Shown here: positions 6,706-9,165 of the stretch, one piece after another | How the letters are laid out: every line of letters begins with the position of its first letter | How positions within the stretch are numbered: the first letter of the stretch is position 1 | Assembly (NCBI GenBank): GCA_964387935.1 | Contig: CAYLZN010000237.1 | Span: 1 to 9,165 of the forward strand | From: CAYLZN01 sp964387935 | Lineage (GTDB): Bacteria > Acidobacteriota > Vicinamibacteria > Vicinamibacterales > JAFNAJ01 | Length of the DNA stretch: 9,165 bases | Direction: 5' to 3' | Program-made: the position numbers and the translations under genes | The notes under the pieces: generated by a model | What the model was told of the DNA's origin: nothing | Database searches by the model: none | Seen by the model: only the letters and a program-made list of their open reading frames with translations

Positions 6706-7062
6706 CTACTTCTTCCCCTTCTTGCTCTTGTCGCCCTTGCCCTTCTCGCCCGGGCCGCGATACCCGACCTGCTTGTGGATCGCCTGGTCCATTTCTTCCG
6801 GCGTGATCAGGACCGTCGTGGTCATGCTGACGCTGCCGGTCGAGGCCACCGCCAGGGCCAGCGCGGCGACCGACACGTTGTCGGGCGCGTCGGTGAGCAC
6901 GTACGCGTCGGCATCGCCGAACGCGAAGTAGAACGCTTCGAGCTTCCCACCGAGGCTCTTGACCGCCTTCTCGACGGCGGCACGCCGGCCGGTACCCCCT
7001 TCCTTGATCAGGCCGTGCACTCCCTGCGTGTTGTACTTCGCGATGCTGAGATACTTCGGCAT
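6706..7062 (-). CDS. GYD-domain protein with Lys-rich tail
   Basis: Small cytoplasmic protein of 118 residues that I assign to the GYD domain family, a widespread family of about 90-100 residue proteins with no established function and a probable ferredoxin-like alpha/beta fold. It starts MPKYLSIAKYNTQGVHGLIKE. It continues with AVEKAVKSLGGKLEAFYFAFGDADAYVLTDAP, where the FGDADAY segment sits at the family's signature position, and then the SVSMTTTVLITPEEMDQAI strand and helix. After residue 102 a charged tail of Gly/Lys repeats (GPGEKGKGDKSKKGKK) extends past the domain and may bind nucleic acid or simply be disordered. I chose the ATG at 7062 because AGGAGAGG ends 5 nt upstream; a GTG two codons earlier is less well placed. 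The membrane-protein gene upstream is on the same strand, 77 bp away, so co-transcription is possible but not certain. Confidence 0.88.
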   Translation of the reverse strand: MPKYLSIAKYNTQGVHGLIKEGGTGRRAAVEKAVKSLGGKLEAFYFAFGDADAYVLTDAPDNVSVAALALAVASTGSVSMTTTVLITPEEMDQAIHKQVGYRGPGEKGKGDKSKKGKK

Positions 7063-7139
7063 ACACACCTCTCCTGCCTGGCAGCGATGGCGCTGCTGCG
7101 ACGTCGCGTTGATTGTGAGCTGACTACGCTATCACAGGC
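7063..7139 (-). promoter_or_regulatory. Structured leader of the GYD gene, with strong RBS
   Basis: The Shine-Dalgarno AGGAGAGG (complement of 7068-7075) is the best in the window. Just upstream on the transcript are three GC-rich inverted repeats. CTGCC-T-GGCAG (7074-7084) touches the Shine-Dalgarno, GCAGCG-ATGG-CGCTGC (7081-7096) overlaps the first, and GCGACGTCGC (7098-7107) is a 10-bp perfect palindrome. The first two are mutually exclusive as RNA hairpins. The palindrome could be a dimeric-repressor site. No confident -10/-35 pair was found. Confidence 0.35.
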
Positions 7140-7787
7140 TCAGGCGGCCTTCGGGGTCTTTTTCGGCCGGCGTACCGGGGGACCGCCCCTCCGCCGGCCC
7201 ATGGTCCAGCGGAGTTGCACGGCGGTGCCGATGAGGCCGATGGCGAGCCACGCAAACGGCACCCAGCGCACGCCTGGCGCCGGGTTGAGCGGGTAGGCCA
7301 TCCAGGGATCGCCAGCGGTCGCGGCGCCTGCCGCCCCGCGGTGTCCCATCAATGTGAGGGCGCCGACGAGGGCGAACCACGCGCCGCCGAATGCGGTCAG
7401 GACGACGATGGCCAGGCGCTGGAGCGCCATCGCGGCCAGGGCCCCGGCGACGCACGCGACCACGACGAGCAGCGCGTGCGGTTCCCGACCGAGCTGGTCG
7501 AAGGCGACGTGCACGGCCACCGCGGCGAGGGCGGCGCCGGCGAACGCCACGCCGACGACGTACGCGAACATGAGCACCACGGCGCCGACGGCACCACCGG
7601 TGACTGCGACGACGAGCGTCGTGGTCGTCTCGGTGGGCGCGAGCACGGAGGTGGCGATGAGGCCTCCGAGGACGAAGCCGAAGATGCCGAGCACCGGGCG
7701 GAAGACGCGGTGCCCGAGCAGGCAGGAGAGCGCGCCGCCCACGATCAGGATCACCGCGGCCGGCACGGCGTAAGACCCGGGCAGCAT
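7140..7787 (-). CDS. DUF4203-like multi-spanning membrane protein
   Basis: Integral inner-membrane protein of 215 residues with about seven hydrophobic segments: AVPAAVILIVGGALSCLLG, then VLGIFGFVLGGLIATSVL, TLVVAVTGGAVGAVVLMFAYVV, a following Ala/Val-rich helix, LLVVVACVAGALAAMAL, LAIVVLTAFGGAWFALVGAL, and WVPFAWLAIGLIGTAVQL. The Gly-rich repeated helices and overall pattern resemble the DUF4203/TMEM198-like family, whose bacterial role is not established. The C-terminus is a basic cytoplasmic tail rich in Arg, Pro and Lys (MGRRRGGPPVRRPKK). I chose the ATG at 7787 because a perfect TATAAT (7800-7795) ends 7 bp before it; longer in-frame starts run into the divergent gene. That arrangement predicts a leaderless mRNA. 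The gene may be read together with the GYD gene downstream. Confidence 0.8.
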   Translation of the reverse strand: MLPGSYAVPAAVILIVGGALSCLLGHRVFRPVLGIFGFVLGGLIATSVLAPTETTTTLVVAVTGGAVGAVVLMFAYVVGVAFAGAALAAVAVHVAFDQLGREPHALLVVVACVAGALAAMALQRLAIVVLTAFGGAWFALVGALTLMGHRGAAGAATAGDPWMAYPLNPAPGVRWVPFAWLAIGLIGTAVQLRWTMGRRRGGPPVRRPKKTPKAA

Positions 7788-7831
7788 AGGGGCAATTATA
7801 CCGGCCTGTTTGCGATACAGTTGAGCGTTCG
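7788..7831. promoter_or_regulatory. 44-bp divergent promoter region with perfect TATAAT
   Basis: On the minus strand TATAAT (7800-7795) lies 7 bp from the ATG of the DUF4203-like gene, so initiation would fall at or next to the start codon. On the plus strand TACAGT (7817-7822) is a plausible -10, 9 bp before the ATG at 7832. Neither start has a Shine-Dalgarno and no good -35 was found for either. Two such promoters within 44 bp would overlap and interfere. Confidence 0.5.
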
Positions 7832-8839
7832 ATGGGAGACCGCCCCGACGGATCACCGGCCCGCCTCCGCCCGCTGGGCGTGGCGGCCGCCGTCCTCGGC
7901 CTGCTGCTGTTCGTGTGGGCCCTGCGCCAGACCGGCACGACGCAGATCCTCGAGGGCGCCCGGCGGGTGGGCTGGGGCTTTCTCGTGATCCTGGCACTCT
8001 CGGGCTTGCGGTTCTGGGTGCGGGCCCGGGCCTGGGCGCTCGCCACGGACGCCACTCCGCCGCTGCGTGTGGGCGAGACCCTGCCGGCCCTGGTGGCGGG
8101 CGACGCGCTGGGCAACCTCACCCCGCTGGGCCTCTTCGTCAGCGAACCGGTGAAGGCCGCCTACGTGCGGCCCAGGGTCAGCCTGATGGACGCGCTGACC
8201 GGCATCACGGTCGAGAACCTCCTCTACACGATGAGCGTGGCGGTGGTGATCGCGGCCGGCATGGCGATGCTGCTCCTGCTGTTCAACGTGGGCGAGGCTG
8301 CGCGGGACATCGCGGGAGGAGCGCTGGTCGTGATCGCGCTCGCCTTCGCCGTCGGCGGCGTGATGCTGGCGCGCCAGGTCAAGCTCGTGAGCCGGGGCGT
8401 CGAGCTGCTGGAACGCCGGGGCCACGCCCCGGCTGCGCTCGCGGCCCGCCTCGAGAAGCTGCGCACCTTCGAGGACCTGATCTACGGGTTCGCAGGTCGC
8501 CACCCGCGGCGCGTCGCCGGCATCGTCGGGCTCGAGCTGGTGTTCCACGTGCTGGGCGTGGTCGAGATGTGGTTCACGCTGGCGCTGCTCGCGGGCGCGG
8601 CCGCGCCGACGCTGCTCAACACCTTCGTGCTCGAAGCCGTGAACCGGACGATCATGGTGGCGTTCAAGTTCGTGCCGCTGCGCCTCGGCGTCGACGAGGT
8701 GGGCACGGAACTGCTCACGCGCACGCTGGGCCTGCCCGCGGGCGTCGGGGTCACGATGGCGCTCGTCAGGAAGGTCCGCATGCTGGCGTGGTCTGCGGTG
8801 GGGGTGGCGATCCTGGCACGGCGGCCCTTTGGGCGCTGA
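7832..8839 (+). CDS. Flippase-like / LPG-synthase transmembrane-domain membrane protein
   Basis: Polytopic inner-membrane protein of 335 residues that resembles the lysylphosphatidylglycerol synthase transmembrane-domain family (UPF0104; AglD/MprF N-domain-like), whose members are proposed to translocate lipids or lipid-linked sugars. Support: a helix at about 15-31; the conserved-looking region ALVAGDALGNLTPLGLFVSEPVKAAYV at about 86-112, where the G-x-LT-P-x-G...EP pattern is typical; long hydrophobic pairs at about 126-152 and 161-180; a basic amphipathic segment at about 181-222; and further helices at 227-255 and 300-328, with FKFVPLRLGVDEVGTELL at about 278-295. There is no C-terminal synthetase domain, so it is not a full MprF-type enzyme. 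The chosen ATG lacks a Shine-Dalgarno. It is divergent from the DUF4203-like gene and converges with the next gene, only 11 bp beyond its stop. The substrate is unknown. Confidence 0.85.
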   Translation: MGDRPDGSPARLRPLGVAAAVLGLLLFVWALRQTGTTQILEGARRVGWGFLVILALSGLRFWVRARAWALATDATPPLRVGETLPALVAGDALGNLTPLGLFVSEPVKAAYVRPRVSLMDALTGITVENLLYTMSVAVVIAAGMAMLLLLFNVGEAARDIAGGALVVIALAFAVGGVMLARQVKLVSRGVELLERRGHAPAALAARLEKLRTFEDLIYGFAGRHPRRVAGIVGLELVFHVLGVVEMWFTLALLAGAAAPTLLNTFVLEAVNRTIMVAFKFVPLRLGVDEVGTELLTRTLGLPAGVGVTMALVRKVRMLAWSAVGVAILARRPFGR

Positions 8840-8850
8840 CGTGTCGAGAT

Positions 8851-9165
8851 TCAGCCGCGCGCGCCCGCCTGCGCGCGCAGCGCGGCCACGATCGCCGCCG
8901 CGTCGATGCCGTGCAGGCGCCGGAGGCTGGCCAGATCGCCAGCCTGGCTGAACTCGCGCGGCCCGAGCACGGGCACGTAACGACCGAGCGCCGTGCCCAC
9001 CCACGTCGCGAGCTGCGGCGAGAAGTCACCGACGACCACCATCGGGGCGCCAACCTCGTCGTCGGCCAGCAGGTCCGCGAGGTGGTGGCTGGCCGTCTCG
9101 TCGCCTCGGGCGATCGCCTGCTCGCATCGGGCCCAGTCCCGCTCCAGGCGCGCCCAGCTCGTGAC
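8851..9165 (-). CDS. Unrecognised protein, C-terminal 104 residues only
   Basis: An open frame enters from the right edge and ends at TGA (8853-8851), giving 104 visible residues. I do not recognise the family. It reads as a soluble alpha/beta C-terminal domain: a helix around WARCEQAIARGD, an acidic segment (LADLLADDEVGAP), a hydrophobic strand MVVVGDFSPQLATWVGTALG, then YVPVLGPREFSQAGDLASLRRLHGI and a closing helix IDAAAIVAALRAQ. The codon use and Ala/Arg/Val composition match neighbouring real genes, and the 11-bp convergent spacing to the flippase-like gene is natural. Start, full length and function cannot be seen from here. Confidence 0.7.
   Translation of the reverse strand, partial: VTSWARLERDWARCEQAIARGDETASHHLADLLADDEVGAPMVVVGDFSPQLATWVGTALGRYVPVLGPREFSQAGDLASLRRLHGIDAAAIVAALRAQAGARG

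Noticed and set aside
6469..7296. 275-codon plus-strand frame across the gap and GYD gene
   Set aside because: It crosses the inverted-repeat element and is antisense to a clear GYD-domain gene with a strong RBS. Its apparent peptide similarity to a frame reading the other way merely reflects the inverted repeat.
7132..8121. Longer versions of the DUF4203-like gene and the other minus-strand frame across the divergent region
   Set aside because: They overlap the start of the flippase-like gene and encode Arg/Pro-rich non-protein-like sequence upstream of the first membrane helix.
7853..9004. 383-codon minus-strand frame opposite the flippase-like gene
   Set aside because: Its composition (Arg, His, Gln, Glu rich, no domain) is that of a shadow frame; the plus strand is a coherent polytopic membrane protein.

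Overview
The window looks like chromosomal DNA of a high-GC Gram-negative bacterium. The best guess is Acidobacteriota, possibly a Vicinamibacteria-type soil lineage. The evidence is the strong GC bias and a large TonB-dependent receptor with an N-terminal carboxypeptidase-regulatory-like domain of the Oar type that is abundant in that phylum, paired with a small secreted LolA-like protein. This placement is inference, since no rRNA or marker gene is present.

Layout. (1) Positions 1-2563, minus strand: a two-component system with the sensor kinase first and an OmpR/PhoB-type response regulator second. The two overlap as TGATG, and the regulator runs off the left edge. (2) Positions 2564-2694: a 131-bp divergent control region with two families of short direct repeats and almost no ribosome-binding sequence. 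(3) Positions 2695-6410, plus strand: a secreted Gly/Pro-rich LolA-like protein followed after 2 bp by the TonB-dependent receptor. (4) Positions 6411-6705: a non-coding gap between convergent genes. It carries most of a 166-bp element with long inverted-repeat arms (20 bp perfect, 58 bp imperfect) that begins at the receptor's stop codon, then a cluster of NTCGGTN heptamers that recurs inverted. (5) Positions 6706-7787, minus strand: a GYD-domain protein preceded by a small multi-spanning DUF4203-like membrane protein. (6) Positions 7832-8839, plus strand: a flippase-like (lysylphosphatidylglycerol synthase transmembrane-domain) membrane protein, divergent from the DUF4203-like gene across only 44 bp. 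(7) Positions 8851-9165, minus strand: the C-terminal part of an unrecognised protein.

How the genes may work together. The sensor kinase, regulator, LolA-like protein and receptor form a plausible unit: an envelope sensor and regulator facing, across a repeat-bearing control region, an outer-membrane uptake or export pair. Nothing in the sequence names the ligand. The right-hand genes look like ordinary envelope and housekeeping genes with no obvious link to the receptor.

The most notable non-coding signals are the 166-bp MITE-like palindromic element, the three YTTAACNNCC boxes upstream of the LolA-like gene, and a recurring start architecture in which a -10-like hexamer lies 6-9 bp before an ATG lacking a Shine-Dalgarno, suggesting leaderless mRNAs. 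I saw no CRISPR array, tRNA, rRNA, transposase gene or defence gene.
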